DNA of 36,051 bases from contig CALGAO010000011.1 of assembly GCA_937957685.1 (NCBI GenBank), positions 1 through 36,051 on the forward strand, given 5' to 3'. Position numbers and translations under genes: made by a program. Source of the stretch: an uncultured Paenibacillaceae bacterium. GTDB taxonomy: Bacteria > Bacillota > Bacilli > Paenibacillales > DA-C8. Positions 1 through 8,572 of this stretch are shown piece by piece (the stretch's first letter is position 1; each line of letters starts with the position of its first letter). The notes below the pieces were generated by a model. The model was not told the origin of the DNA. It saw only the letters and a program-made list of their open reading frames with translations, and did no database searches.

Positions 1-241
1 ACATTCGAGACCCAGCATACAGGAGGCGCTTTTTCTTTTCAAACCGCAAATTAATTCATTACAGGAATAGCTCCTTATTTTATTTGCAGCTGCTTTGATC
101 ATTATGAGATCTTCCTGCGCTGGCAACAATGGCTATTTCGCGGATGGTTTGTCCATTTCACTCATCTTTTGCCGTCAGGAAACGACATGTCCATATCCGG
201 TTTATTGAAAGAAGAAAGGTCGAGAGGGAGTACGGAGCAGT

Positions 242-1066
242 ATGGAGAGGGTGAGAGGGATGAATGGCTTGAGCTATGATTCGATGTTCCCGAACGTCCA
301 CTATTTCGTATACTGCAAATGCACCAGAGACTGGCGCATCAACGAGGCTCGCATCGGCTTCATCGATCTGACCTACGTGCTTGACGGGGAAGCCACCTAC
401 TATGTGAACGGCGATGCCTATCCGGTGAAGCAGGGCGATCTCCTGTGCATCCCCAAGGGCAGCCTTAGGCAGGCGCAGATCACCAGCGGCGATCCGATGA
501 CCGCCTATGCGATCAATCTGACGCTCCACGAATACTCAGGCATTGAGGAGGTCGTGCTGCCCTTCCCGGTTCGCAGCCATATCGGCTATCACAGCGAGCT
601 GGATTTCCTGTTCCGCAAGCTGAACGATGAATGGACGAGCAAGACGGACGGCTTCCAGATCAAGGTACGCGGGCTCATCCTGGTCATCCTCTCCGATCTG
701 TTCCGGCTGCTCGTCTATGACAACCACCCTCTGGACTGGCATCCGGCGGTACAGAAGACGATCCAATATATCCACAGCCATTATCACACTCCGCTGAAGG
801 TTGCCCAGATCGCGGAGAGCGTAGGATTTAACGCCTCTTACCTGGGTGGACTGTTCAAGAAGAGCATCGGCCAATCCCTGCACAGCTACATCAATCATTA
901 CCGGGTGAACCAGGCCGAGAACCTGCTCATCAGCGGCGAATTCTCCGTGACGGAGGCAGCGACCTTGTGCGGGTTCAAGGATGTCTATCATTTCAGCAAA
1001 CTGTTCAAGAAAATCAAGGGATATCCGCCGTCACGCCTCAAACAGATCCCCTTGAACAGCACATAA
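242..1066 (+). CDS. AraC-family transcriptional regulator (cupin sensor + HTH)
   Basis: A predicted cytoplasmic regulator of 274 aa, or 268 aa if translation begins at the ATG at 260, which also has purine-rich sequence before it. The first ~150 residues look like a cupin/AraC-binding sensor (GEATYYVNGDAYPVKQGD followed by a CIPKG turn). Residues ~175-270 form the double helix-turn-helix of the AraC/XylS family: KVAQIAESVGFNASYLGGLFKK, then VTEAATLCGFKDVYHFSKLFKK and the typical GYPPSRL end. Such proteins usually control sugar or stress genes, but the ligand and target cannot be read from sequence. It is convergent with eno and has no co-transcribed partner in the window, so its target may lie to the left. 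No promoter was recognised in the 241 bases before it. Confidence 0.88.
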   Translation: MERVRGMNGLSYDSMFPNVHYFVYCKCTRDWRINEARIGFIDLTYVLDGEATYYVNGDAYPVKQGDLLCIPKGSLRQAQITSGDPMTAYAINLTLHEYSGIEEVVLPFPVRSHIGYHSELDFLFRKLNDEWTSKTDGFQIKVRGLILVILSDLFRLLVYDNHPLDWHPAVQKTIQYIHSHYHTPLKVAQIAESVGFNASYLGGLFKKSIGQSLHSYINHYRVNQAENLLISGEFSVTEAATLCGFKDVYHFSKLFKKIKGYPPSRLKQIPLNST

Positions 1067-1100
1067 GCCCGCCTGCAGGAGCATGCCTGCAAGCGGGCTT
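1065..1100. terminator. Hairpin terminator between convergent araC-type gene and eno
   Basis: An inverted repeat starts at the stop codon of the AraC gene: AAGCCCGC C TGCAGG, a short loop, then CCTGCA A GCGGGCTT. That gives 14 pairs and one mismatch. The T-tails are short on both strands. It lies between two convergent genes, so it probably ends both transcripts. A second, smaller GCCCA/TGGGC hairpin lies at about 1113-1135, next to the eno stop. Confidence 0.6.
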
Positions 1101-1137
1101 ATTCCCATGCCGCTGCCCATCGACTGGGCGCAGCTGA

Positions 1138-2421
1138 TTACTTCAGGTTATAGAATGCAGCGCGTCCGCCGTATTGGGCTACGTCGCCCAGTTCGTCTTC
1201 GATGCGGAGCAGCTGGTTGTACTTCGCCACGCGGTCTGTGCGGGAAGGAGCGCCCGTCTTGATCTGACCGGCGTTGGTCGCAACGGCGATATCCGCGATC
1301 GTGCTGTCCTCGCTCTCGCCGGAACGGTGGGAGACAACGGCCGTGTATCCTGCGCGCTTCGCCATCTCGATCGCGTCGAAGGTTTCCGTCAGCGTGCCGA
1401 TCTGGTTCACCTTGACGAGGATGGAGTTCGCCACGCCCTTCTTGATGCCTTCGGACAGGCGAGCCGTATTGGTGACGAACAGGTCGTCACCCACGAGCTG
1501 CACCTTGCCGCCGAGACGGTCGGTCAGCAGCTTCCAGCCTTCCCAGTCGTCCTCGGCGCAGCCGTCTTCGATCGAGATGATCGGATACTTGTCTACGAGA
1601 CCGGCGAGGAAGTCAACGAATTCCGCGGAGGTGAACGATCTGCCTTCGCCCTCGAGGTGATACTTGCCATCCTTGTAGAATTCGGTGGAAGCCACGTCCA
1701 TGCCGAGCATGACATCGACGCCAGGCTTGTAGCCAGCCTTCTCGATCGCTTCGATGATCGTCGCCAGCGCTTCTTCGTTGGAGCCCAGGTTCGGCGCGAA
1801 GCCGCCTTCGTCGCCAACCGCCGTATTCAGGCCCTTCGCCTTCAGCACGGACTTCAGGTTGTGGAAGATCTCGGCGCCGGTGCGGAGCGCTTCTGCGAAG
1901 CTGGTCGCGCCTACAGGAAGCACCATGAACTCCTGGATGTCCACGTTGTTGTCGGCGTGAGCGCCGCCGTTGAGGATGTTCATCATCGGAACCGGCAGCG
2001 TCTTCGCGTTGAATCCGCCGAGGTATACGTAGAGCGGTACGCCCACCGCGTCAGCGGCTGCGCGGGCAACGGCCATCGATACCGCGAGGATCGCGTTCGC
2101 GCCGAGCTTGCCCTTGTTCGGCGTGCCGTCCAGCTCGATCATGCGGCGGTCGATGCCCACCTGATCAAGAGCGTCCCAGCCGATGATCTCAGGAGCGATG
2201 ATCTCGTTCACATTCTTCACGGCCGTCAGTACGCCCTTGCCCAGGTAACGGCTCTTGTCGCCATCGCGAAGCTCGACGGCTTCATAAGCGCCGGTGGACG
2301 CGCCGGATGGCACGATCGCACGGCCTTGAGCGCCGGATTCGAGCAGCACTTCCACTTCTACGGTCGGGTTGCCGCGAGAGTCAAGCACTTCGCGCGCATA
2401 AACATCAGAGATAATCGTCAT
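1138..2421 (-). CDS. eno: Enolase (phosphopyruvate hydratase)
   Basis: Converts 2-phosphoglycerate to phosphoenolpyruvate in glycolysis; cytoplasmic. The product is 427 aa, normal for bacterial enolase. Visible hallmarks are the N-terminal DSRGNPTVEVEV, the VGDEGGF loop with the catalytic acid (E205), metal ligands D242, E285 (SIEDG) and D312 (GDDLF), the signature ILVKVNQIGTLTET (334-347, catalytic Lys337), and SHRSGESEDST with IKTGAPSRTDR near the end. The reading frame stays open far upstream into gpmI. However, the ATG at 2421 follows AGAGGAGAG at good spacing and gives the standard N-terminus, so that start is chosen. It is the last gene of the cggR-gap-pgk-tpiA-gpmI-eno operon, 155 bases after gpmI. 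Confidence 0.97.
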   Translation of the reverse strand: MTIISDVYAREVLDSRGNPTVEVEVLLESGAQGRAIVPSGASTGAYEAVELRDGDKSRYLGKGVLTAVKNVNEIIAPEIIGWDALDQVGIDRRMIELDGTPNKGKLGANAILAVSMAVARAAADAVGVPLYVYLGGFNAKTLPVPMMNILNGGAHADNNVDIQEFMVLPVGATSFAEALRTGAEIFHNLKSVLKAKGLNTAVGDEGGFAPNLGSNEEALATIIEAIEKAGYKPGVDVMLGMDVASTEFYKDGKYHLEGEGRSFTSAEFVDFLAGLVDKYPIISIEDGCAEDDWEGWKLLTDRLGGKVQLVGDDLFVTNTARLSEGIKKGVANSILVKVNQIGTLTETFDAIEMAKRAGYTAVVSHRSGESEDSTIADIAVATNAGQIKTGAPSRTDRVAKYNQLLRIEDELGDVAQYGGRAAFYNLK

Positions 2422-2576
2422 ACTGTCACACTCTCCTCTTCGTCTTGTCATATATAGCCATGAATTGTACATCGTACAATGCTCATGCAGCTTCGCAGGG
2501 CTGTCGTTCATCCGCCGATGAGGACCGGACTGGTCCATGCGTTCAACTGTGCCGCCATGTCCCGGCCTTGCCTCCA

Positions 2577-4115
2577 TCAGTCGATGATGATCGGCTTGCC
2601 GGTCATCTCCGCAGGCTGTGGCAGATTCATCAGCTTGAGGATCGTTGGCGCCACATCGGCCAGGATCCCATCGTCTCTCAGCTTCGCATCCTTGACCGTC
2701 ACGATGAACGGCACCGGATTGATCGTATGTGCCGTATGCGGACGGCCGTTCTCGTCGATCTCGACTTCCGCATTGCCGTGGTCGGCGATGATCACGGCGA
2801 CGCCGCCCTTGGCGAGGACCGCATCCACGACCTTGCCCAGGCATTCGTCGGTCGCCTCCACCGCCTTGATCGTCGGCTCCAGCATGCCGGAGTGTCCGAC
2901 CATGTCCGGATTCGCGAAGTTCAGGATGATCGCGTCATGGCGTTCCGCCTCGATCTCCTTCACGCAAGCTTCCGCCACCTCGTAGGCGCTCATCTCCGGC
3001 TTCAGGTCATAGGTGGCGACCTTCGGCGAATTGATCAGGATGCGCGTCTCGCCAGGCAGCGCCACGTCGCGGCCGCCGCTGAAGAAGAAGGTCACGTGCG
3101 GGTATTTCTCCGTCTCGGCGATCCTCAGCTGCTTCAGACCATGTTGCGCGATGACTTCCCCTAGAGTATTATCCAGATTTTTCGGCTTGTATGCAACATA
3201 TCCGCCCACCGTCTCGCTGAACAGCGTCATGCAGACATAGTGCAGGTTCTTCGGACGTCCCGGTCCGCGATCGAACTCGCGGAAATCCTCGTTGGTGAAC
3301 ACCAGCGACAGCTGGATGGCGCGGTCCGGACGGAAGTTGAAGAAGATCACGGAGTCCTCGGACTCCACCTTCGCCACCGGCTGCCCGTCCTCCCTCACGA
3401 TGACGGTCGGCAGCACGAATTCGTCATAGACCGATTGGGCGTAGGATTCCTCGATCGCCTTGACCGGATCCTGAGCCTGAGGCCCCTCGCCATAGACCAT
3501 GGCGCGGTAGGATTTCTCCACGCGATCCCAGCGCTTGTCGCGGTCCATCGCATAATACCGGCCCTGCACCGTGGCCACTTGCCCGACGCCGATCTCCTTC
3601 ATGTAGTTCACCAATTGTTCCATGTAATATCTCGCCGAGTCCGGCGCCACATCGCGCCCATCGAGGAACGCGTGCACATAGACATCATGGAAATCCCTCT
3701 TCTTGCACAGATCCAGGAGTGCGAACAGATGGCTGATATGGCTGTGCACGCCACCGTCGGACAGAAGCCCGTACAGATGAAGCTTCTTGCCCTTGTTCTT
3801 CGCGCTCTCAATGGCTGCGAGCAACGTCTCATTCTGCTCGAAATCCCCATCCCGGATCGACTTCGAGATGCGCGTCAGATCCTGGTAGACGATGCGGCCG
3901 GCGCCGATGTTCAGGTGCCCGACCTCGGAGTTGCCCATCTGACCATCCGGCAGGCCCACCGCTTCACCGTAAGCCGTCAGCGTCGTATGCGGATACTCCG
4001 CCCAATACCGGTCGAAGTTCGGCTTCTTCGCCAGCGCCACGGCATTGCCTTCCGTCTCTTCACGCAGGCCGAATCCGTCGAGGATGATCAGAGCTACAGG
4101 TTTCGGTGCAGACAT
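2577..4115 (-). CDS. gpmI: 2,3-bisphosphoglycerate-independent phosphoglycerate mutase
   Basis: Interconverts 3- and 2-phosphoglycerate using two Mn ions and a phosphoserine intermediate, without a bisphosphoglycerate cofactor. The 512-aa product belongs to the alkaline phosphatase superfamily. It shows the N-terminal metal site (LILDGFG type, D13), the catalytic serine in GNSEVGH (S63), SDGGVHSH, a basic RYYAMDRDKRWDR stretch, and the C-terminal metal site IIADHGNAE. The start ATG directly follows the tpiA stop codon (0 bases between), and its ribosome binding site GAGGGGG lies inside the end of tpiA, so the two are probably translationally coupled. Confidence 0.97.
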   Translation of the reverse strand: MSAPKPVALIILDGFGLREETEGNAVALAKKPNFDRYWAEYPHTTLTAYGEAVGLPDGQMGNSEVGHLNIGAGRIVYQDLTRISKSIRDGDFEQNETLLAAIESAKNKGKKLHLYGLLSDGGVHSHISHLFALLDLCKKRDFHDVYVHAFLDGRDVAPDSARYYMEQLVNYMKEIGVGQVATVQGRYYAMDRDKRWDRVEKSYRAMVYGEGPQAQDPVKAIEESYAQSVYDEFVLPTVIVREDGQPVAKVESEDSVIFFNFRPDRAIQLSLVFTNEDFREFDRGPGRPKNLHYVCMTLFSETVGGYVAYKPKNLDNTLGEVIAQHGLKQLRIAETEKYPHVTFFFSGGRDVALPGETRILINSPKVATYDLKPEMSAYEVAEACVKEIEAERHDAIILNFANPDMVGHSGMLEPTIKAVEATDECLGKVVDAVLAKGGVAVIIADHGNAEVEIDENGRPHTAHTINPVPFIVTVKDAKLRDDGILADVAPTILKLMNLPQPAEMTGKPIIID

Positions 4116-4868
4116 CTATTTGGCCCCCTCAACCAGTTGAATATAGGAAGCAGGCTCCAGGCTTGCTCCGCCGACGAGCGCGCCGTCGATCTCCGGCTGC
4201 TGCATGAATTCGCGAATGTTGTTCGGCTTCACGCTGCCGCCGTACTGGATGCGAATCTTGCCAGCCACTTCGCTGCCGAACACGGCTGCCACCCGCTCGC
4301 GGATGTAGCCGATGACTTCGTTCGCATCGTCCGCCGTGGAAGACTTGCCCGTACCGATCGCCCAGATCGGCTCGTACGCGATGACGGCCTGCGCAGCCTG
4401 CTCCGCCGTCAAGCCTTGCAGGGCGGCTTCCGTCTGCACGCGGCACACTTCCTTCGTCTGCCCCGCTTCGCGCTCCTCCAGCTTCTCGCCCACGCAGATG
4501 ATCGGTGTGATGCCGTATCGGAAAGCGGCATGCACCTTCCTGTTAACCGTCTCATCCGTCTCAGCAAAGTATGCCCTGCGCTCGGAGTGTCCGATGATGA
4601 CGTAATCGACGCCCAGGTCCTTCAGCATCGCTCCGCTGATCTCCCCGGTGTATGCGCCGCTTTCCTCCCAGTGCATGTTCTGTGCGCCAATCTTCAGCTT
4701 CGTGCCCTTGACGGCCTCTGCCAGCGCAGGCAATGCGGTGAATGGCGCGCAGATGACGCTCTCCACACCTTCCACTTCCGCCTTGCCCTTCACTTCGTTT
4801 ACGAAGGCGATTGCCTCGCCAACGGTTTTGAACATTTTCCAGTTGCCCGCTATGATCGGAGTACGCAT
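4116..4868 (-). CDS. tpiA: Triosephosphate isomerase
   Basis: Interconverts dihydroxyacetone phosphate and glyceraldehyde 3-phosphate; a cytoplasmic TIM-barrel homodimer. It has 250 aa starting MRTPIIAGNWKM. Catalytic positions are visible: K11 in GNWK, the histidine in IIGHSERR, the glutamate in AYEPIWAIGTG, and the phosphate-binding YGGSVKP and GGASL turns. A GTG nine bases upstream (4877) is in frame, but the ribosome binding site GGGAG would then overlap the start. It sits eight bases from the ATG at 4868, which is therefore preferred. It lies between pgk and gpmI in the glycolytic operon. Confidence 0.97.
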   Translation of the reverse strand: MRTPIIAGNWKMFKTVGEAIAFVNEVKGKAEVEGVESVICAPFTALPALAEAVKGTKLKIGAQNMHWEESGAYTGEISGAMLKDLGVDYVIIGHSERRAYFAETDETVNRKVHAAFRYGITPIICVGEKLEEREAGQTKEVCRVQTEAALQGLTAEQAAQAVIAYEPIWAIGTGKSSTADDANEVIGYIRERVAAVFGSEVAGKIRIQYGGSVKPNNIREFMQQPEIDGALVGGASLEPASYIQLVEGAK

Positions 4869-4925
4869 TCCGTCCACTCCCTATTGGTGAAATTTGGCTA
4901 TAAGCGACACATAGCCGCCGGCATG

Positions 4926-4958
4926 CACATACGCATGCGCTGAGTGCATGCGTATGTG
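4926..4958. other. Perfect stem-loop between pgk and tpiA
   Basis: CACATACGCATGC at 4926-4938 is exactly repeated in inverse at 4946-4958, with a 7-base loop. No run of T follows on the minus strand, so it is unlikely to be a simple terminator. In a polycistronic glycolytic mRNA it could act as a processing or 3'-end stabilising structure; that role is an inference. Confidence 0.75.
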
Positions 4959-4993
4959 TCGCCGACAGCCTGCCGCTGTGGTTCAGGATTCGA

Positions 4994-6178
4994 TTACTTG
5001 TCGTTCAGGGCAACGACGCCAGGAAGCGCCTTGCCTTCCATGAATTCGAGCGATGCTCCGCCGCCGGTGGAGATGTGGTCCATCTTGTCAGCCAGCTTGA
5101 ACTTCTCCGCTGCCGCTGCGGAATCGCCGCCGCCGAGCACCGTGTAGCCTGCCGTATCAGCGCAAGCCTGGGCAACGGCTCTGGTGCCTTCAGCGAATTT
5201 GTCGACCTCGAATACGCCCATGGGTCCGTTCCAGACGATGAGCTTCGAGTTCTTGATCACATCCGCGAAGATCTCGCGCGTCTTCGGTCCGATATCCACG
5301 CCTTCCCAGTCAGCCGGGATGCCGTCGACGCCGACGATCCTGGTGTTCGCTTCGGCGGTGAAAGAGTCCGCGATGACGATATCCACCGGGAGATAGAAGT
5401 TGACGCCCTTCTCCTTCGCTTTTTCGATGAATCCGAGCGCCAGATCAAGCTTCTCGTTGTCGACGAGCGATTGGCCGATCTCGTAGCCCTGAGCCTTGAA
5501 GAAGGTATAGGAGATGCCGCCGCCGATCAGCACGTTGTCGGCGATGTTCAGCAGATTCTCGATGACGCCGATCTTGTCCTTGACCTTCGCGCCGCCGATG
5601 ATCGCCGTAAACGGACGCTCCGGATTTTTAAGCGCCTTGCCGAGAACGCTGATCTCCTTCTCCATCAGGAGACCGGAGACAGCCGGCAGGTGATGCGCGA
5701 TGCCTTCCGTCGAAGCGTGTGCACGGTGCGCTGCTCCGAACGCGTCGTTCACATAGATGTCAGCCAGTTCTGCCAGCGCCTTGGCGAATTCCGGATCGTT
5801 CTTCTCTTCGCCAGGATAGAAGCGAACATTCTCGAGCAGCAGGATATCGCCGTTCTGCAGCTTGTCCACCTGTGCCTTCACCGCATCGCCGATCACGTCG
5901 TCCGCCTTCGCCACAGGCTTGCCGCCGAGCAGCTCGGACAGACGCGCAGCCACAGGTGTCAGACGGAACTCATCGACGAACCTCCCCTTCGGACGGCCCA
6001 GGTGGCTCGCCAGGATGATCTTCGCCCCTTGCTCGATCAGGTATTGGATCGTCGGCAACGTTTCCCGGATGCGCGTGTCATCGGTGATGACGCCGTCCTG
6101 GAGAGGTACGTTGAAGTCGACGCGAACGAACACCTTTTTGCCTGTTACCTCGATATCTCGAACACTCATTTTGTTCAT
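4994..6178 (-). CDS. pgk: Phosphoglycerate kinase
   Basis: Transfers the acyl phosphate of 1,3-bisphosphoglycerate to ADP, the first ATP-forming step of lower glycolysis. The 394-aa, two-domain protein shows KKVFVRVDFNVP (14-25), the substrate-binding SHLGRPKG, the ATP-site IIGGAKVKDKIGV, NGPMGVFE, and GGGDSAAA near the C-terminus. ATG 6178 is preferred over the internal ATG at 6169 because GAGAGGGG lies ten bases upstream of it. It follows gap in the operon after a 118-base gap that holds a long stem-loop. Confidence 0.97.
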   Translation of the reverse strand: MNKMSVRDIEVTGKKVFVRVDFNVPLQDGVITDDTRIRETLPTIQYLIEQGAKIILASHLGRPKGRFVDEFRLTPVAARLSELLGGKPVAKADDVIGDAVKAQVDKLQNGDILLLENVRFYPGEEKNDPEFAKALAELADIYVNDAFGAAHRAHASTEGIAHHLPAVSGLLMEKEISVLGKALKNPERPFTAIIGGAKVKDKIGVIENLLNIADNVLIGGGISYTFFKAQGYEIGQSLVDNEKLDLALGFIEKAKEKGVNFYLPVDIVIADSFTAEANTRIVGVDGIPADWEGVDIGPKTREIFADVIKNSKLIVWNGPMGVFEVDKFAEGTRAVAQACADTAGYTVLGGGDSAAAAEKFKLADKMDHISTGGGASLEFMEGKALPGVVALNDK

Positions 6179-6204
6179 GATAACCGTGCCCCTCTCATAG
6201 TGGT

Positions 6205-6253
6205 GTGAACGGTGGAAATAGAGGAGTGGGGCCCCTCTATTTCAACCGTTCAC
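6205..6253. other. Long stem-loop between gap and pgk
   Basis: GTGAACGGTGGAAATAGAGG (6205-6224) pairs with 6234-6253 over 20 positions with a single mismatch and a 9-base loop. On the minus-strand transcript it lies just before the pgk ribosome binding site. No U-tract follows. It is likely an mRNA processing or stability element that lets gap and pgk messages differ in abundance; this function is inferred. Confidence 0.75.
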
Positions 6254-6296
6254 GCAAGGAATATTCGAACTCAGGCTGACGGATACAGCTGACCGA

Positions 6297-7301
6297 TTAC
6301 AGGCCTTTGCTGGCGATGTAAGCTACGAGGTCTACGACACGGTTGGAGTAGCCCCATTCGTTGTCGTACCAGGAGACGACCTTCACGAGATTGTCGCCGA
6401 CCACCATCGTGGACAGCGCGTCGATCGTGGACGAAGCAGGATCGCCGTTGTAGTCGCGCGATACGAGCGGCTCTTCGGAGTAGTTCAGGATGCCCTTCAG
6501 CGGACCGTTGGCTGCTTCCTTCAGCGCAGCGTTCACTTCTTCAACAGTCACGTTGCGGGACAGCTCAACAACCAGATCCGTTACGGAAACGTTAGGCGTA
6601 GGTACGCGGAACGCCATGCCGTTCAGCTTGCCCTTCAGTTCAGGCAGAACCAGGGATACAGCCTTCGCAGCACCAGTAGTCGACGGAATGATGTTCTCAG
6701 CAGCTGCGCGTGCACGGCGAAGATCCTTGTGCGGCAGGTCGAGCACTTGCTGGTCGTTCGTGTAGGAGTGGATCGTCGACATCATGCCCTTGACGATACC
6801 GAACTTCTCATGGAGCACCTTCGCGAACGGTGCGAGACAGTTCGTCGTACAGGAAGCGTTGGAGATGATCGTGTGCTTCGCCGGGTCGTACTTGTCTTCG
6901 TTAACGCCCATAACGATCGTGATGTCTTCGTTCGTAGCCGGTGCGGAGATGATAACCTTCTTAGCGCCGCCCTTCAGATGAGCTTCTGCCTTCTCCTTCG
7001 CAGTGAAGATACCCGTGGACTCAACAACGATCTCTACGCCGTACTCTGCCCAAGGCAATGCACCAGGATCGCGTTCTGCGAATACCTTGATCGTCTTGCC
7101 ATTCACGATCAGCGCGTCTTCAGCGGCTTCAACCGTTGCGTCGATCTTGCCATGAGTGGAGTCATATTTCAGCAGGTGTGCGAGTGTCTTGACGTTGGTC
7201 AGGTCGTTGATCGCGACGATCTCTACCTCCGGATTGTTCAGCGCTGCGCGGAACACGTTACGACCGATGCGGCCAAATCCATTGATCCCTACTTTTACCA
7301 T
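6297..7301 (-). CDS. gap: Glyceraldehyde-3-phosphate dehydrogenase, type I (glycolytic)
   Basis: Oxidises glyceraldehyde 3-phosphate to 1,3-bisphosphoglycerate. The 334-aa product has the Rossmann start VGINGFGRIGR, D33 in the NDLTN turn that favours NAD over NADP, the catalytic cysteine in SNASCTTNC (C151) and its partner histidine in TIHSYTNDQ (H178). The DLPHKDLRRARAA segment is typical of GapA enzymes. Translation starts at ATG 7301 after a strong GAAGGAGG site. Directly downstream of cggR, it is expected to be induced when CggR is released by fructose-1,6-bisphosphate. A small stem-loop (7352-7368) lies between cggR and gap. Confidence 0.97.
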   Translation of the reverse strand: MVKVGINGFGRIGRNVFRAALNNPEVEIVAINDLTNVKTLAHLLKYDSTHGKIDATVEAAEDALIVNGKTIKVFAERDPGALPWAEYGVEIVVESTGIFTAKEKAEAHLKGGAKKVIISAPATNEDITIVMGVNEDKYDPAKHTIISNASCTTNCLAPFAKVLHEKFGIVKGMMSTIHSYTNDQQVLDLPHKDLRRARAAAENIIPSTTGAAKAVSLVLPELKGKLNGMAFRVPTPNVSVTDLVVELSRNVTVEEVNAALKEAANGPLKGILNYSEEPLVSRDYNGDPASSTIDALSTMVVGDNLVKVVSWYDNEWGYSNRVVDLVAYIASKGL

Positions 7302-7351
7302 GTTGAAGTTCCTCCTTCATAATGTTTAAAAATGTTTATGCTTGAATGACC

Positions 7352-7368
7352 TGCTGACAGGATCAGCA
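7352..7368. other. Small stem-loop between cggR and gap
   Basis: TGCTGA and TCAGCA flank a 5-base loop upstream of the gap ribosome binding site. In B. subtilis the cggR-gapA mRNA is cleaved just upstream of gapA, next to a stem-loop that protects the 5' end of the gap message. This short hairpin is in the equivalent place, but its function here is unproven. Confidence 0.4.
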
Positions 7369-7393
7369 TGGTCAATCAATATCGATGTCCCTC

Positions 7394-8416
7394 TCAGTTG
7401 CGACTCACGATGATCTGTGCTGCAGCCTCGTCGGTGATCAACACGTCCTCATGTCCGTACTTCAGGATCGACTCGATCGCCTCAGCCTTGCTGCTGCCGC
7501 CGGCGACCGCTATCACCACCTCGACCTGGACGATGTCCTCCAGCTTGAGCCCGACGGTCGGCATCTTGTGCACCACATGACCATTGCGGTCAAAGTAATA
7601 CCCGAACGCCTCGGCATGAGCCCCTTCACGCTGCAGCCATTCTATCGTCTTCTGATCGGTCTTGCGCCTGCGCGCCATAGTCATAGCGTTGCCGATACCG
7701 TGGACGACGATACGGGCCTGACGGATGACGGATACGATCTCCTGAATATTCGGATCGTTCATCAGCGACTGATAGGCTTCCTCGCCCAGGTTGTCGGGCA
7801 CGTGCAGCATGCGGTACTGGCCTCCGGTACGCTTGGCCATGATCGAGGCGATCGTGTTGGCCTGGATCTCCACATTCTCCCCGAGTCCGCCCCTTGCCGG
7901 AACGAACACGCAGGTCGGATCGCCTGCGGTGAACGTCAGCAGATTGGCCACCTCCGCCAGCGTCGAACCTCCGGTGACGGCGACGACGTCCTGATGCCTC
8001 ACGTGCTTGCGGATCGCCTGCGCGCCAGCCAGTCCAAGCTCGCGCCTCGTATGCGGCGACTGATCGGAATCGCCGGGAACGACGATCACCTGCTTCAGCT
8101 GGTACGTCTGACGAATCTTCTCCTCCAACTCGGTAAGCCCGAACAGATCCTTGATGAAGGTCTCGATGTCACCGAGCAGCTTCACGCCTGCGTCCGTGAT
8201 GTCCATCCCCGCCGGGGAGACGCTGATCAGACCTTGCGTCTTCAGGAAATCCAGCTCTGCCCGCAGGACGCGTTCTGTCATGCCGATCGAGGAAGCGAGC
8301 GACCGTCTGCCGACCGTCCCGGAAAGCCTGATCGACTTCAGGATCGTATACCGCTTCTTCAGCACTTCCGTCAGATCGGGCAGCAGCTGTCTCTGGATGT
8401 CAATGATCCGTCTCAT
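7394..8416 (-). CDS. cggR: CggR, central glycolytic genes repressor
   Basis: A SorC/DeoR-family repressor that binds the operator ahead of its own gene and is released by fructose-1,6-bisphosphate. The N-terminal ~75 residues contain the winged HTH (RYTILKSIRLSGTVGRRSLASSIGMTERVLRAELDFLK). The rest is a sugar-phosphate isomerase-like effector domain with VVAVTGGSTLAEVA, FVPARGGLGENVEIQANTIA and GIGNAMTMARRR. A longer reading from 8473 would run through the CggR operator. ATG 8416 follows GTGAGGA and gives 340 aa, the same length as the B. subtilis protein, so it is chosen. It is the first gene of the glycolytic operon. Confidence 0.95.
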   Translation of the reverse strand: MRRIIDIQRQLLPDLTEVLKKRYTILKSIRLSGTVGRRSLASSIGMTERVLRAELDFLKTQGLISVSPAGMDITDAGVKLLGDIETFIKDLFGLTELEEKIRQTYQLKQVIVVPGDSDQSPHTRRELGLAGAQAIRKHVRHQDVVAVTGGSTLAEVANLLTFTAGDPTCVFVPARGGLGENVEIQANTIASIMAKRTGGQYRMLHVPDNLGEEAYQSLMNDPNIQEIVSVIRQARIVVHGIGNAMTMARRRKTDQKTIEWLQREGAHAEAFGYYFDRNGHVVHKMPTVGLKLEDIVQVEVVIAVAGGSSKAEAIESILKYGHEDVLITDEAAAQIIVSRN

Positions 8417-8468
8417 AGGATTCCTCACTTCGTTCAGAACATGATCCTGCTTAAGCGGCAATCGGCGG

Positions 8469-8504
8469 GACATAAATTGTCCCTACATATAAAATTCAGT
8501 CCCA
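8469..8504 (-). promoter_or_regulatory. CggR operator
   Basis: On the minus strand this reads TGGGAC-N6-TTAT-N4-AGGGAC-N6-TGTC. It matches the spacing of the known B. subtilis operator CGGGAC-N6-TGTC-N4-CGGGAC-N6-TGTC exactly; the 3' repeat is nearly perfect and the 5' repeat weaker. As in B. subtilis it lies downstream of the promoter, consistent with CggR acting as a roadblock to RNA polymerase. Confidence 0.85.
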
Positions 8505-8521
8505 CCTGGGTTGAAAAAAAG

Positions 8522-8537
8522 ATCAGGTCAACCTGAT
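8522..8537. promoter_or_regulatory. Palindrome at the cggR transcription start
   Basis: ATCAGGT-CA-ACCTGAT is a perfect 7+7 inverted repeat. It sits between the cggR -10 box and the CggR operator, roughly at the expected start of transcription. It could be the binding site of a second regulator; no known consensus is recognised. Confidence 0.45.
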
Positions 8538-8543
8538 AACATT

Positions 8544-8572
8544 ATTCTATTCCAGATATACGAAAAAAGCAA
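8544..8572 (-). promoter_or_regulatory. Sigma-A promoter of the cggR-gap-pgk-tpiA-gpmI-eno operon
   Basis: On the minus strand TTGCTT (8567-8572) and TAGAAT (8544-8549) are separated by 17 bases. The start of transcription would fall about 35 bases before the CggR operator. Confidence 0.65.

Noticed and set aside
1138..2844. A 568-residue enolase reading
   Set aside because: The extra N-terminus is Arg/Gly-rich, overlaps gpmI, and has no similarity to enolase; a good start exists at 2421.
3240..4943. Long plus-strand frame opposite gpmI and tpiA
   Set aside because: It is rich in Arg/His/Leu, typical of the antisense of GC-rich genes, and has no domain; several similar shadows (for example 1174-2457, 11206-13035, 24780-26063) were rejected for the same reason.
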